Below, piece after piece: positions 19,652 through 28,894 of a stretch of DNA of 64,000 bases (the first letter of the stretch is position 1; every line of letters begins with the position of its first letter). The DNA is from Gordonia sp. (in: high G+C Gram-positive bacteria). Lineage in GTDB: Bacteria; Actinomycetota; Actinomycetes; Mycobacteriales; Mycobacteriaceae. The stretch is from NCBI RefSeq assembly GCF_020438995.1, contig NZ_JAGQTN010000024.1:1-64000 (forward strand). Direction: 5' to 3'. The notes under the pieces are model-generated. The model had not been told where the DNA came from. It made no database searches and saw only the letters and a list, made by a program, of their open reading frames with translations. Position numbers and translations under genes: made by a program.

Positions 19652-19677
19652 CGATCTGACTCTTCGAGTCATCGAGA

Positions 19678-19709
19678 ACACCCAGCCGGGTTCACCGGCT
19701 GGGTGTTTT
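19678..19709 (+). terminator. intrinsic terminator after tuf
   Basis: ACACCCAGCCGG, loop GTTCA, CCGGCTGGGTGT, followed by TTTC: twelve perfect pairs and a short T-run, 26 bases after the tuf stop. Confidence 0.9.
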
Positions 19710-19768
19710 CTATTCGTGCTGGTTCGGTGACCGTGTCGGTTCGGTGACCGTCGACGCCTCCGGGCGGC

Positions 19769-19774
19769 TAACCT
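19769..19774 (+). promoter_or_regulatory. -10 element of a leaderless cyclase transcript
   Basis: TAACCT lies six bases before the GTG at 19781 and no ribosome binding site is present, so the message probably starts at the start codon. Confidence 0.45.
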
Positions 19775-19780
19775 CAAACG

Positions 19781-21022
19781 GTGTCCCGCCGCGCCGACCA
19801 CCGCACCTGGTGTGCCGAGGGCACCGACGCGCCTGTAGTCACCGATCTCGATGCCCGGGCCCAGCAACTGGTGTCGTTGTCGGCGTACAGTTCGGCCGCG
19901 GTATGTCTGGCCTATGCGACGGTGGGATTTCTGTTCGGGGGACCCGTGGAGGCGGCTGCGGCGACCTTCATCTCATGTTTGGTGCTGGCGCTGGTGCCGA
20001 TGCTGGGGCGGTTCGGATCGCTCGTGGCGGGGATCGGCTTCCTTGTCGTCGGTACGGCGGTGCTCAGCACCCTGTGCGTCCAACTCGGCACCGACACGGG
20101 TCTGTTGTTCTACTTCTTCGTCCTGGCCGCCGCGACACCGATGGTCGTCGGGATCACGCGCATCCGGTTGTCGGCCGGGACAGTGGTGATCTGCACGGCC
20201 GCGGTGCCGATACTGTATTTCACCGTCCCCGGGGATACCGGCCGGGCACCCGATTGGCTGATGGTTGGCAGCTTCGTCGCCAACTGTGTGGCCGCGTCTG
20301 TGCTGGCGGTGAGCATCGTCGGGTACGGCCTCTATCAGATGCGGCGTGCCGAGGCCGCCCTGGAGGATGCCTACGATCGGTCAGAAGCCCTCCTGGGCAA
20401 TATCTTGCCCCGTACCGTCGCGCAGCGGCTGAAGGAGCCCGCGCACGAGGAGATCGCCGACGGATACGACGACGCGTCGATCCTGTTCGCCGACATCGCC
20501 GGGTTCACGGCGATGTCGAGCCATACCCCGCCCGCCGAGGTGGTGCGGTTCCTCGACCATCTCTACACCGATCTCGACGCACTGGCTGAGAAGTACCGGC
20601 TGGAGAAGATCAAGACCATCGGCGACTCGTACATGGTCGTCGGCGGCGTGCCCGACCCCCGGTCCGATCACCTGCGAGACCTGGCGCGGTTCGCGCTCGA
20701 CATGTTCGAGGTCGCCGGCAACGTGCCCGGAGCTGACGGGGCGGCGCTGGGGCTGCGGGTCGGCATCGCCACCGGCCCGGTCGTGGCGGGTGTGGTGGGG
20801 TCGAAGAAGTTCTTCTACGACGTCTGGGGGGACGCGGTCAACCTCGCATCCCGGATGGAGTCGACGGGCGTCGTCGGACGTATCCAGGTGACCACCGATG
20901 TGCGTGACCGGCTCGCCGGCGAATTCGCGTTCAGAGAGCGCGGACCGATTGCGGTCAAAGGCAAGGGCGAGCAGCTCACCTGGTTCCTGGAAGGCGCCGC
21001 GACGGCGACCGCGCCCGGATAA
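19781..21022 (+). CDS. membrane-bound class III adenylate cyclase
   Basis: The 413-residue protein has six likely membrane segments between residues 30 and 190, a short linker, and a C-terminal class III cyclase domain from about residue 225 ([19 protein letters not shown]). The two metal-binding Asp (FADIAGFT and KTIGDSYM), the substrate Lys (LEKIKTIG) and the transition-state residues ([13 protein letters not shown]) are all present, so it should make cAMP as a homodimer. The layout is like M. tuberculosis Rv1625c but with one cyclase domain, as there. The GTG at 19781 has no ribosome binding site and follows a -10 element directly. It stands alone after the tuf terminator. Confidence 0.85.
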   Translation: MSRRADHRTWCAEGTDAPVVTDLDARAQQLVSLSAYSSAAVCLAYATVGFLFGGPVEAAAATFISCLVLALVPMLGRFGSLVAGIGFLVVGTAVLSTLCVQLGTDTGLLFYFFVLAAATPMVVGITRIRLSAGTVVICTAAVPILYFTVPGDTGRAPDWLMVGSFVANCVAASVLAVSIVGYGLYQMRRAEAALEDAYDRSEALLGNILPRTVAQRLKEPAHEEIADGYDDASILFADIAGFTAMSSHTPPAEVVRFLDHLYTDLDALAEKYRLEKIKTIGDSYMVVGGVPDPRSDHLRDLARFALDMFEVAGNVPGADGAALGLRVGIATGPVVAGVVGSKKFFYDVWGDAVNLASRMESTGVVGRIQVTTDVRDRLAGEFAFRERGPIAVKGKGEQLTWFLEGAATATAPG

Positions 21023-21077
21023 CTGCCGGCCGGTCCGGTCGTCCCAGTCCTCGGTTACGCCCAGTCCTCGGTTACGC

Positions 21078-21311
21078 CTAGTCCTCAGTTATGTCGGGGT
21101 CTGTCAGACCGACGTCGTCCCACTCCGTGATGTCGATATAGCCGTCCTGCACCGCCCTGATGAACAGAGCGGACTTGGACGCGGCCGGGCGGCCGACAGC
21201 CATGTACTTCTGCCGGATGCGGGTCAGGTGCGATTTGACGGTCGCGGTCCCGATGAACAGCGTCCGTCCCGCGGCCGCTTTGGTACCGACGCGCAGCCAC
21301 GTCAACAGCAC
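21078..21311 (-). CDS. LuxR-type HTH protein, 5' end disrupted or unresolved
   Basis: The coded 77 residues (VLLTWLRVGTKAAAGRTLF, GTATVKSHLTRIRQKYMAVG) are a GerE/LuxR HTH lacking its first helix. The missing part, LTAREIE, is encoded in frame just upstream, and that frame stays open to 21551 but has no ATG, GTG or TTG. An ATG at 21537 (MSFVP) is out of frame by one base; removing one G at 21523-21525 would join it to SAGTTPSED and give a protein of about 150 residues. So either there is a frameshift or the start is unusual. Coordinates given are the minimal frame from GTG 21311. It faces away from the nSTAND gene and may have regulated it. Confidence 0.55.
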   Translation of the reverse strand: MLLTWLRVGTKAAAGRTLFIGTATVKSHLTRIRQKYMAVGRPAASKSALFIRAVQDGYIDITEWDDVGLTDPDITED

Positions 21312-21733
21312 CTCGATCTCCCTGGCCGTCAGGTCGGGGCCGGGAGGCGTGGCGCCTGAGTACGAGTCGGCATCGGTACTCGTATCGGGGATCGAACGTA
21401 GCGGCCGACTATAGGAGTCCGCGCGACCCTGTGGCTTCGGGGAAGCGTGGTTGTCCGTGGGAACCTGGTCTGAAGCGGTCGCGATGGTGATGGTGTCCTC
21501 CGATGGGGTGGTTCCCGCAGACGGGAACGAACGACATACTGAGAACTCGAATTATTCGGCGAGGCGCCGGTGGGAACCGCAACAAAATGCGTCAACCGCT
21601 AAGTCGATACGTGATTCGATACACTGACCAGGCAAAACACGGACGACGTTGGGGGATCTGTGATGCGTGCGGGCCACGCGTGCACGGTGCGTGCGGGCGG
21701 CCGTCCCCGGCACTTCTACGGCCGGTGGGCGGC

Positions 21734-24700
21734 GTGACGGACGACGATCCGAACCGTTCGGACGACACGGGACCGTCCGCGGCCGATGGGCGGTTGCGTG
21801 GACCGGAGGGTGTCCGTACCCGCGAGGAGCTCGGAGCCGCACTGACCGAGCGCCGTGAGTCGGCCGGGCTGAGTGTGCGCGAGGTCGCCGAGCAGGCCGA
21901 CGCGCTGCTGGGTACGGTGGCCGGCTGGTTCGCCGGGCAGCACGCGCCGACCAAGGCGAGCCGCGAACCGTTCGAACGCGTGCTCGCGGTGTGCGGTGTC
22001 GCGCCGGGGGAACTCGCCGACTGGTGGACGGCCGTCGACAATCTGTCCCGTAGGGGGGCCCGCACGCGCAAAGGCAGGCCCGAATCGCCGTACCTGGGCT
22101 TCACGACGTTCGGGGCCACGGACAAGGCGCGGTATTTCGGGCGCAGCACGGAGATCGAGATGGTGGTGCGGCAGGTTGTCGAGATCCACCGCACCTGGCG
22201 TGATTCGCTCACGCCGTCCGGTGTCGGGTCGGCGGTGCCTCCGGCGTTCGCAGTACTCGGACGGTCGGGCGTGGGCAAGTCGTCGTTGGTCCAGGTGGCG
22301 CTCGGCGGCACCGCGGGCGAGCCGGGTCCGTTGCGGGAGTGGAAGTACGCGCATATGGTGCCGGGCCACGACCCGGTCGGCGCGATGACGGCAGCACTCT
22401 CCGAACTCGACGCGCAGACCGATCGGACCGGTCCGTCGATTCTGGTCATCGACCAGTACGAGGAACTGATCACGCTGCATTCCTACGACGAGGCGATCGT
22501 CGCCGGAGCGGTATGGATTGAGATGACCCTCGGCCGCGACATGGTGGTCGTGGCGGTGGTGCGCCCGGACTTTCTTGCCTTCGCCGACGACGCGCAGTCG
22601 ATGGGCGTGCCGCTGGGCGGACAGATATTGGTCATGCCGATGTCGATCGACCACCTGCGCGAGGTGATCGTGGCACCCGCCGAGGCCGCCGGCGTGACCG
22701 TCGATGACGACCTCGTGAAGATGCTGCTCGACGACGTCAGCTCCGCTTCCGGGGTACCGGCCGCGGGTGCGTTGCCGCTGCTGTCGCACGCATTGCGGGC
22801 CACCTGGCTCGAGTCGGACGGGCGGCGGATGACGGTCCGCGACTACCTGGCCACCGGACGTATCGCGGGGGCCGTCGAGAAGACCGCCGAGGACGTCTAC
22901 CGGTCCTTGACCGACGACGAGCAGGCTGCCGCCCGGGAACTGCTGCTGGCGATGGTCAACGTCGACGAGGACATGGTCACCCGGCGGGTGGTGCCGCTCG
23001 CCGACCTGGCCGCCGACGAGGGACCCCGCGCCGACCTGCTCGAACGGTTTGCCGCCACGCGGCTGCTGACGGTGTCGCAGGACGATGTCCAGGTCACTCA
23101 CGAAGCGCTGCTGACCGCGTGGCCGCGACTGACCGAATGGATCGCGACCGACCGTGAACGTCTGTCGCTGGTGCGCCGGTTGCGTTCGGTCAGTGAGGTG
23201 TGGGATGCCAACGGCCGTATCGATGATCTGCTGCCCGGGCCCGCTCGGCTACAGATGTTCGACGAGCTGGTCGGTGATTCGGCTCTCGACCAGACCAGCC
23301 GCGCCTACCTCGACGCCGGTGACGCGAAGCGCAGGGCGCAGGTGGAGGCCGAGGAACGCAGCGCCCGCAAACTTCGTGACCGGACGAGGTTCGCGCTGAT
23401 CTTCGGCCTCGTCGCGGTGCTGGCGGCGGTTCTGGCGATCGCGACGAGTATCAACGCCGCGGTCCAGCGCGACCGCGCCGAACGGGCCGGCACCGAATCG
23501 CTGAGCCGGCAATTGGCGGCCGAGGCGATCCAGCTGAGCAACCGCGACCCGTTCCTGGCGGCGCAGTTGTCGATGGTCGCCTACCGGCAGGCTCCCACGC
23601 GGGAGGCGCGATCGGCGCTGATCGATCTGGTCTCCGGTCCGGTGCCGGCGGGGATCGAACCGCTCGCCGACGATGCCCGCGAGATGGCGACGGCGACCAC
23701 CTCGGACGGGTCGATGATGCTGGCCGCGTACTCCGACGGCCGTTTCCGCATCATGCCGCTCGGCGAGCACGGGATCGCGGCGTACCCCCGGACCGGTACG
23801 TTCGGCTCGGGCGACAGGTCGTCGGCTCTCGCCTTCTTACCGCGCAGCCGCACGGTTCTCTCCGGCGGTAAGGACCGGATCATCGGATGGGACCTGACCG
23901 ACTCCGGCCGGCCTGTCCGGGGAACGTCGCTGCCCGGGGTTCGGGGTACACCGACCTCGATCACCGTCGCGGCGGACGGAAACCATGTCGCGGCGGTCAC
24001 GGAGGCGAACTCGGTCGCGTTCTGGGCCAGGGCCGGGAACCGCTGGCGTCAGGTCGCGGTACCCGCAGTCCTGCGCGAGAACGCGCGGTCGGTGGCCTTC
24101 TCGCCCGACGGTCGGCTCCTGGCCACCGGCACCGACTACCAGCGCGTCGACCTGTGGGCGGTGTCCGACGACGGCCTCGCCCCGGTGTCGTCAATGACGC
24201 TGCCGGGTCCGGACCTGCAGCTGGCCACTGGCCTGGCGTTCGCCGCCAACGGACGATCGCTGGTGACCAGACTCCGGCTACAGGGTGTGGCGATGTACGA
24301 CATCACCGATCCGCGGCAACCGAAACAGTCGCGGATGTGGCGTTCGTCGTCGGCGTTCGTCAGCGGGTTCGGGCTCAGCGGCGACGGCTCGCGGGTGGCG
24401 GTGGCGAGTTCGGACAACACGGTGCGCATCTACGAGGTCGCCACTCCCGATTCGGCGCCCAGGCTGCTGCGCAGTCCCGCCCGTTCGATGGTGTTCTCCG
24501 GTGAGCACCTGATCACCGTCGATCCATCGGGCCGGATACTGGACTGGCCGCTGGCGCGGGCCTCCACCAGGATCGGCGCGGGAACTGTTCAGCAGGTCGC
24601 GGCTTCGACGGATGGCAGCCGGGTGTTCGCGGTGGAACCTGACGCGGGCCGACTCCACCAGTGGCGCGCGGCCGACGGCGCGTTGTCGGTAAGCGGCCCG

Positions 24701-25591
24701 CCGCTGTCCGTGCCCGCCACCGGCGGAGCGTCCGGGATCCTCGCAACCGGCGGATCGGGCCGTGTCGTGGTCGTCGGCGGTTTGTCCGGGGAGCTGAACT
24801 TCGCCGACTATTCCGATCCCGCCCGGCCGCACTACGTCAGCCAGGTCAAGGCCCAGGACACGATCAGCATTTCGATCGACTACAACGAGGCATCGGGGCT
24901 GGTGATCGCGGGCAGCATGGACTCGCCGATGATGGGCATCGTCGATGCCACCGACATCAGCAGGCCGCGCAAGATCGCGAACGTGGATATCGGAGGCCCG
25001 GCGGTGCTGGTGACGCTCAGCCCGGACGGGCGCCGGGCGGCCGTCGCGACCGTCTCGGGCGCCGTCAAACTGGTGGACCTGACCGACCCCGCCAAGCCCA
25101 GGGTCATCTCGCAGGCCTACCGGTTCGGCGGGATGGCGATGGCGGCCCGGTTCAGTCCCGACGGACGGAAACTCGCGGTGGGCTCGGAGACGGCCACCGT
25201 CGCCGTCGTCGACGTCTCCGATCCGTCCCGTCCCAAGCCGATCACGGAGTGGTCGGGGACCGCCGAACTGGTGTACGCGGTCGATTTCAGCAAGGACGGG
25301 ACCAGGGTCGTCGCCGGAAGCGGCAACTCGGAGGTCTGGATCTGGCAGATTGGCAAGCGCGAGCCGGATGTGGTGTTGCGGTCGTTCCCGGGCGGGGTGT
25401 ACGACGTGCGCTTCCTGGCCGACCGGATGCTGGTGGCGGTGGGGGACGGGGGAACCGTCCGGACGTGGTTGCCCGACCCCGACGCCCTCATCGCCCGCCA
25501 GTGTGCCCGGCCCGGTGATCCGCTCGGCCGTGACGAATGGGCGAAGTACATGCAGGGCCGGAAGTATTCGCCGCCCTGCGGGCGGTCCTGA
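21734..25591 (+). CDS. nSTAND1-type ATPase with N-terminal HTH and C-terminal beta-propeller repeats
   Basis: A 1285-residue protein. Residues about 25-110 form an XRE-like HTH (LGAALTERRESAGLSVREVAE). An ATPase domain follows: P-loop VLGRSGVGKSSLVQVAL near 175 and Walker B SILVIDQYEELITL near 235, with winged-helix-like QVTHEALLTAWPRL near 450. One membrane helix lies near 555-575 (FALIFGLVAVLAAVLAIATS). The rest is a propeller of WD40-like blades (VAFSPDGRLLATGTD, ARFSPDGRKLAVGSE). This is the layout of novel STAND NTPases: sensing by the repeats and signalling by the N-terminus. Some relatives are defence proteins, others regulators; the N-terminal HTH favours regulation. Start chosen at GTG 21734; an open frame extends to 21503 without recognisable domain. 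Confidence 0.85.
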   Translation: MTDDDPNRSDDTGPSAADGRLRGPEGVRTREELGAALTERRESAGLSVREVAEQADALLGTVAGWFAGQHAPTKASREPFERVLAVCGVAPGELADWWTAVDNLSRRGARTRKGRPESPYLGFTTFGATDKARYFGRSTEIEMVVRQVVEIHRTWRDSLTPSGVGSAVPPAFAVLGRSGVGKSSLVQVALGGTAGEPGPLREWKYAHMVPGHDPVGAMTAALSELDAQTDRTGPSILVIDQYEELITLHSYDEAIVAGAVWIEMTLGRDMVVVAVVRPDFLAFADDAQSMGVPLGGQILVMPMSIDHLREVIVAPAEAAGVTVDDDLVKMLLDDVSSASGVPAAGALPLLSHALRATWLESDGRRMTVRDYLATGRIAGAVEKTAEDVYRSLTDDEQAAARELLLAMVNVDEDMVTRRVVPLADLAADEGPRADLLERFAATRLLTVSQDDVQVTHEALLTAWPRLTEWIATDRERLSLVRRLRSVSEVWDANGRIDDLLPGPARLQMFDELVGDSALDQTSRAYLDAGDAKRRAQVEAEERSARKLRDRTRFALIFGLVAVLAAVLAIATSINAAVQRDRAERAGTESLSRQLAAEAIQLSNRDPFLAAQLSMVAYRQAPTREARSALIDLVSGPVPAGIEPLADDAREMATATTSDGSMMLAAYSDGRFRIMPLGEHGIAAYPRTGTFGSGDRSSALAFLPRSRTVLSGGKDRIIGWDLTDSGRPVRGTSLPGVRGTPTSITVAADGNHVAAVTEANSVAFWARAGNRWRQVAVPAVLRENARSVAFSPDGRLLATGTDYQRVDLWAVSDDGLAPVSSMTLPGPDLQLATGLAFAANGRSLVTRLRLQGVAMYDITDPRQPKQSRMWRSSSAFVSGFGLSGDGSRVAVASSDNTVRIYEVATPDSAPRLLRSPARSMVFSGEHLITVDPSGRILDWPLARASTRIGAGTVQQVAASTDGSRVFAVEPDAGRLHQWRAADGALSVSGPPLSVPATGGASGILATGGSGRVVVVGGLSGELNFADYSDPARPHYVSQVKAQDTISISIDYNEASGLVIAGSMDSPMMGIVDATDISRPRKIANVDIGGPAVLVTLSPDGRRAAVATVSGAVKLVDLTDPAKPRVISQAYRFGGMAMAARFSPDGRKLAVGSETATVAVVDVSDPSRPKPITEWSGTAELVYAVDFSKDGTRVVAGSGNSEVWIWQIGKREPDVVLRSFPGGVYDVRFLADRMLVAVGDGGTVRTWLPDPDALIARQCARPGDPLGRDEWAKYMQGRKYSPPCGRS

Positions 25592-25649
25592 CCGGGCATG
25601 GGCCGGTGTGCCGGGGACCGGCGGAGTGTGGGCGGCACGGCACGTGCGC

Positions 25650-25655
25650 GATACT
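25650..25655 (+). promoter_or_regulatory. -10 element of menC, leaderless
   Basis: GATACT ends six bases before the menC GTG at 25662; no ribosome binding site is seen. Confidence 0.45.
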
Positions 25656-25661
25656 GGGCGG

Positions 25662-26636
25662 GTGCGATTGACGACGAGCGAGCTGCCCCCGGCCGCCGAA
25701 CTCCTGGCCGGGGCGGTGGTGGTGAGTCTGCCGATGCGCACCCGGTTCCGGGGCATCACCGCACGTGAGGTGATGCTGCTGCGCGGACCGGCCGGATGGG
25801 GTGAGTTCGCACCGTTCACCGAATACGGCGACGCCGAGTCGTCGGCGTGGCTGGCGGCCGGTATCGAGGCCGCCTATCTCGGACCGCCCGCGCCGCTGCG
25901 TGACCGGATCCCGGTGAACGCGACCGTTCCGGCGGTGCCCGCGGACCACGTCGCCGCGGTCCTGGCACGCTATCCCGGAGCCACCACCGCCAAGGTGAAG
26001 GTGGCCGAACCCGGTCAGTCCCTGGCCGACGACGTCGAGCGGGTGGCCGCCGCCCGCGAGGTGGTGCCGGCGGTACGGATCGATGCCAACGGTGGCTGGT
26101 CGGTGGACGAGGCCGTTTCTGCGATCGCGGCGATCGGAGACGTGGAGTACGTCGAACAACCGTGCCGGACCGTCGAGGAGCTGGCGCAGGTCCGCAGGCG
26201 GGTCGATGTGCCTATCGCGGCCGACGAGTCGATTCGTAAAGCCGACGACCCGATGCGGGTGGTGGCCGCCGACGCCGCCGACATCGCGATTCTCAAGATC
26301 GCCCCGCTCGGCGGGATGCGGGCGGTGCTGACGCTGGCCGAACAGATCGGGCTGCCGGTGGTGGTGTCGAGCGCCCTGGATTCGGCGGTGGGTATCGCGG
26401 CGGGTGTGGCCGCGGCCGCGGCACTGCCCGAACTGAATATGGCCTGTGGGCTGGGGACCGGATCGTTGTTCACCGAGGATGTGGCACCGGCGTTCGTGCC
26501 GTCAGGTGGTGTGGTCGGGCCGCGCTGGTTCACCGGCGACGATGTGGTGATACCCGATGCGGTGCGCGCCGGTGCGTCTCGTGAGCGATGGTGGCGGGAC
26601 CGACTCGCCCGGTGCCATGCGGTGCTGGCCGGGTGA
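25662..26636 (+). CDS. menC: o-succinylbenzoate synthase
   Basis: The 324-residue product is an enolase-superfamily enzyme: the KxK motif in TTAKVKVAEPG, the three metal ligands in RIDANGGW, YVEQPC and ADESIRK, and the second catalytic Lys in AILKIAPLGG. This set and length match actinobacterial MenC, which dehydrates SHCHC to o-succinylbenzoate for menaquinone. The start is GTG 25662, directly after a -10 element. No other men gene is present in the window. The TetR gene follows 21 bases downstream on the same strand and could be cotranscribed. Confidence 0.88.
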   Translation: MRLTTSELPPAAELLAGAVVVSLPMRTRFRGITAREVMLLRGPAGWGEFAPFTEYGDAESSAWLAAGIEAAYLGPPAPLRDRIPVNATVPAVPADHVAAVLARYPGATTAKVKVAEPGQSLADDVERVAAAREVVPAVRIDANGGWSVDEAVSAIAAIGDVEYVEQPCRTVEELAQVRRRVDVPIAADESIRKADDPMRVVAADAADIAILKIAPLGGMRAVLTLAEQIGLPVVVSSALDSAVGIAAGVAAAAALPELNMACGLGTGSLFTEDVAPAFVPSGGVVGPRWFTGDDVVIPDAVRAGASRERWWRDRLARCHAVLAG

Positions 26637-26657
26637 AGATGTGCAGGTGACACGGGA

Positions 26658-27260
26658 GTGGGTGAGAAGGACGTGAGTGCGGGCCGCAAGACCCGGAACA
26701 CACTGAGTTCGCAGGACCAGGAATCGATGATCCTGGCCGCCGCGGAGGTGGAGTTCGCCGAGACCGGGGTGCGTAAGGCGAACGTCGACACCGTCGCCGC
26801 ACGGGCCGGGGTCAGCCGGAGCACGCTGTACCGGCGGTTCGCCAACAAGGAGGAACTGCTCGTCGCGGTGGCGCAGCGGCAGTACGAACGGGTGATGCGC
26901 GATCTCGACACGGCGGTGGCCGGATTGTCGCCGCAGGAGGCGGTGGTCGAAGCGTTTGTCGCGGGTGCGACGCTGATCGAACAGGACAAACTCGTGCGCC
27001 GGCTGCTCGTCGACGGCGACGTGAAGATACTGACCGCGCACATGCCGTCGCTGTTCATCGAACTGGCCACCGAACGCGTCGCGGCCACACTGCGCCGGGC
27101 CGGTGCGCAGATGCCCGCCGACGACCTGCACGACGTGGTGGAAATCCATGTGCGGCTGGTGATCTCGTTCATGGAGGTACCGCCGTCCGACACCGGCCGG
27201 TGGTCGCCGGAAAAGGTGCGAGCCACCGTCGGCAAGTTCATCGCCCCGATGGTCTGGTAG
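26658..27260 (+). CDS. TetR-family transcriptional regulator
   Basis: The 200-residue product has SMILAAAEVEFAETGVRKAN, VDTVAARAGVSRSTLYRRF and ANKEELLVAVAQRQ, a textbook TetR HTH, then a helical ligand domain. Several GTG codons (26658, 26673) could start it; the HTH begins about 25 residues in from the first. Target and inducer are unknown. It lies just after menC and ends seven bases from the convergent map gene. Confidence 0.82.
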   Translation: MGEKDVSAGRKTRNTLSSQDQESMILAAAEVEFAETGVRKANVDTVAARAGVSRSTLYRRFANKEELLVAVAQRQYERVMRDLDTAVAGLSPQEAVVEAFVAGATLIEQDKLVRRLLVDGDVKILTAHMPSLFIELATERVAATLRRAGAQMPADDLHDVVEIHVRLVISFMEVPPSDTGRWSPEKVRATVGKFIAPMVW

Positions 27261-27267
27261 GCCCGGT

Positions 27268-28044
27268 TCAGTTCGGTTCGGTGAGGATGCGGGGGCCGTC
27301 GGCGGTGATGGCGATGGTGTGTTCGGTGTGCGCGGTCATCGACCCGTCGGCCGAACGCAGCGTCCAGCCGTCGAGGTCGACGACCAGACGGTTGGTGCCG
27401 CGCGCCCACCACGGTTCGATCGCCAGGGTCATCCCCGCTTTCAGGGGCAGGCCTTTGCCGCGTTCGCCGAGGTTGGGGATGTGCGGGTCCTCGTGCATGG
27501 TGCGGCCCAGGCCGTGCCCGCCGAACTGGGTGTTCACCGTGTAGCCCGAGTCGATGGCGACGGCGCCGATGGCGGCGGAGATATCGCCGAGGTGCCCGCC
27601 GGGGACGGCGGCGGCGATACCGGCGGCGAGGGCGGTCCGGGTGGAGTCGATCAGACACTGGTTGGCCTCGCGGTCGGGACCGCCGTCGCCGGCGATGACG
27701 GTGATCGCGGCGTCGGCGACCCAGCCGTCGATGGAGACGGCGAAGTCGAGGGTGAGCACGTCCCCGTCGGCGAGCACATGGCTGCGTGGTTTGCCATGCA
27801 GCACAGCGTCGTTCACCGACAGGCAGATCACGTTACGGAACGGTCCGTCGCCGAACGACGGCGCGTAATCCCAGTAACACGACTCGGCACCACGCTCCGA
27901 AACAAGTTCTCGCGCATGATGTTCGAGGTCGAGAAGGTTCACCCCCGGCTGTGCCTGCGCACCCAGGGTGGCCAGGGTCTGCGCGACGAACTGTCCGGTC
28001 ACCGCTATTTTGTCGATCTCCTGCGGCGTCTTCAGTTCGGTCAC
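27268..28044 (-). CDS. map: type I methionine aminopeptidase
   Basis: The 258-residue protein has the pita-bread metal site: two Asp in LTLDFAVSIDGWVADAAIT, His in GGHGLGRTMHEDPHI, Glu in LAIEPWW and Glu in TAHTEHTIAI, with substrate His in VLHGKP. It removes initiator Met from nascent proteins. It is not beside secY/adk/infA, where the main map normally lies, so it may be an extra copy. It is divergent from a small XRE regulator over a palindromic operator, which suggests dedicated control. Confidence 0.9.
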   Translation of the reverse strand: MTELKTPQEIDKIAVTGQFVAQTLATLGAQAQPGVNLLDLEHHARELVSERGAESCYWDYAPSFGDGPFRNVICLSVNDAVLHGKPRSHVLADGDVLTLDFAVSIDGWVADAAITVIAGDGGPDREANQCLIDSTRTALAAGIAAAVPGGHLGDISAAIGAVAIDSGYTVNTQFGGHGLGRTMHEDPHIPNLGERGKGLPLKAGMTLAIEPWWARGTNRLVVDLDGWTLRSADGSMTAHTEHTIAITADGPRILTEPN

Positions 28045-28074
28045 GGCGTGCTCCTGGCTCGATGATACTGGTAT

Positions 28075-28092
28075 AACAATACCGGTATTGTT
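28075..28092. promoter_or_regulatory. 18-bp palindromic operator between map and the XRE gene
   Basis: AACAATACCGGTATTGTT is a perfect palindrome. Partial copies of its ATACCGGTAT core flank it at 28064-28073 (ATACTGGTAT) and near 28111-28123. The region drives both divergent genes and is the likely binding site of the 89-residue XRE protein. Confidence 0.65.
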
Positions 28093-28137
28093 GTACTACG
28101 ACTGGTTCGGTATACAAATACCGGCTAGGCTGGCCCC

Positions 28138-28407
28138 ATGGTTCGCGTTCCCCTCACCGCAGAGCAGGTTGCGGCGGGTCGCCGTCTCGGAGCCGTCATC
28201 CGGACCGCCCGTGGAGACCGGGACCCCAGGACGGTCGCCGTCGCCGCAGGCATCTCGCCGGAGACGCTGCGCAAGATAGAAGGCGGTCGGATGCCCAGCC
28301 CCGGCTTCGGCACGATCGTCGGCCTCTGCGACGCCCTCGACCTGCCTCTGGTCGACGCCGTCGACGCCTGGCGAGGACACGTCGCCTCCAACCAGTCCAT
28401 GGCCTGA
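28138..28407 (+). CDS. small XRE-family regulator divergent from map
   Basis: An 89-residue single-domain HTH: RLGAVIRTARGDRDPRTVAV, AAGISPETLRKIEGGRMPSP, then LCDALDLPLVDAVDAWRGH. The ATG at 28138 is preceded six bases upstream by TAGGCT (28126-28131), a -10 element, so it is probably leaderless. The palindrome in the shared intergenic region and divergence from map suggest it represses itself and the aminopeptidase. No toxin-like partner follows, so an antitoxin role is less likely. Confidence 0.8.
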   Translation: MVRVPLTAEQVAAGRRLGAVIRTARGDRDPRTVAVAAGISPETLRKIEGGRMPSPGFGTIVGLCDALDLPLVDAVDAWRGHVASNQSMA

Positions 28408-28458
28408 GGGTTCCCGCTTATCGGTTCCGGTTACGCTCACCCGACTCGAATCTCCTGA

Positions 28459-28761
28459 GCGGGACCGAAAGCGGTGAGCCGGAGCTTGGTGTTGGTCCAC
28501 CGGGACTCTGTCGTATCCGACCGCTAAGGTTGTGGCGACTTCGAGAGGGTCTCCCATGGCCGACGTTTTCCACTTCGAGCGGGCGATATCGCGGTCTCCG
28601 CACGGAACATCGGGCGCACTCTGCGCGAGGACCGTCGATTCCGTGAACGAGGGATGCTCGCGGAGAGCGCAGGCCCCCTCTTAGTCCAAGGCTCCGAGAC
28701 GCTCGGTGTTGCGCCTGTCCTGATGATCGAGGCGATCAGCCGCTGGGGTCTCCTGTCATGA
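28459..28761 (+). pseudogene. decayed reading frame between the XRE gene and the CRISPR array
   Basis: One frame reads protein-like across a single TAA at 28525: LVLVHRDSVVSDR before it, then DFERVSHGRRFPLRAGDIAV, NIGRTLREDRRFRERGMLAE and VAPVLMIEAISRWGLLS to a TGA at 28759. It has no good start and an internal stop, so I read it as a gene remnant. The family is not recognised. The remainder of 28408-28894 shows nothing else I can support. Confidence 0.3.
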
Positions 28762-28894
28762 GATTTCGCGCTGACCTTCGGCGAACGCTGAGCCCGCGCG
28801 TCGCCGTCAGCGGTTCCCGGTGATTACAAGTCTCACGGCCGCCGGCGGGTGGTTTTCCGCTGTCGAGGGTGGCTGTCGTCGACAGCCCCGACCT

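Noticed and set aside
28138..28407. XRE gene as an antitoxin of a toxin-antitoxin pair
   Set aside because: No intact small toxin gene adjoins it; the divergent partner is a methionine aminopeptidase.
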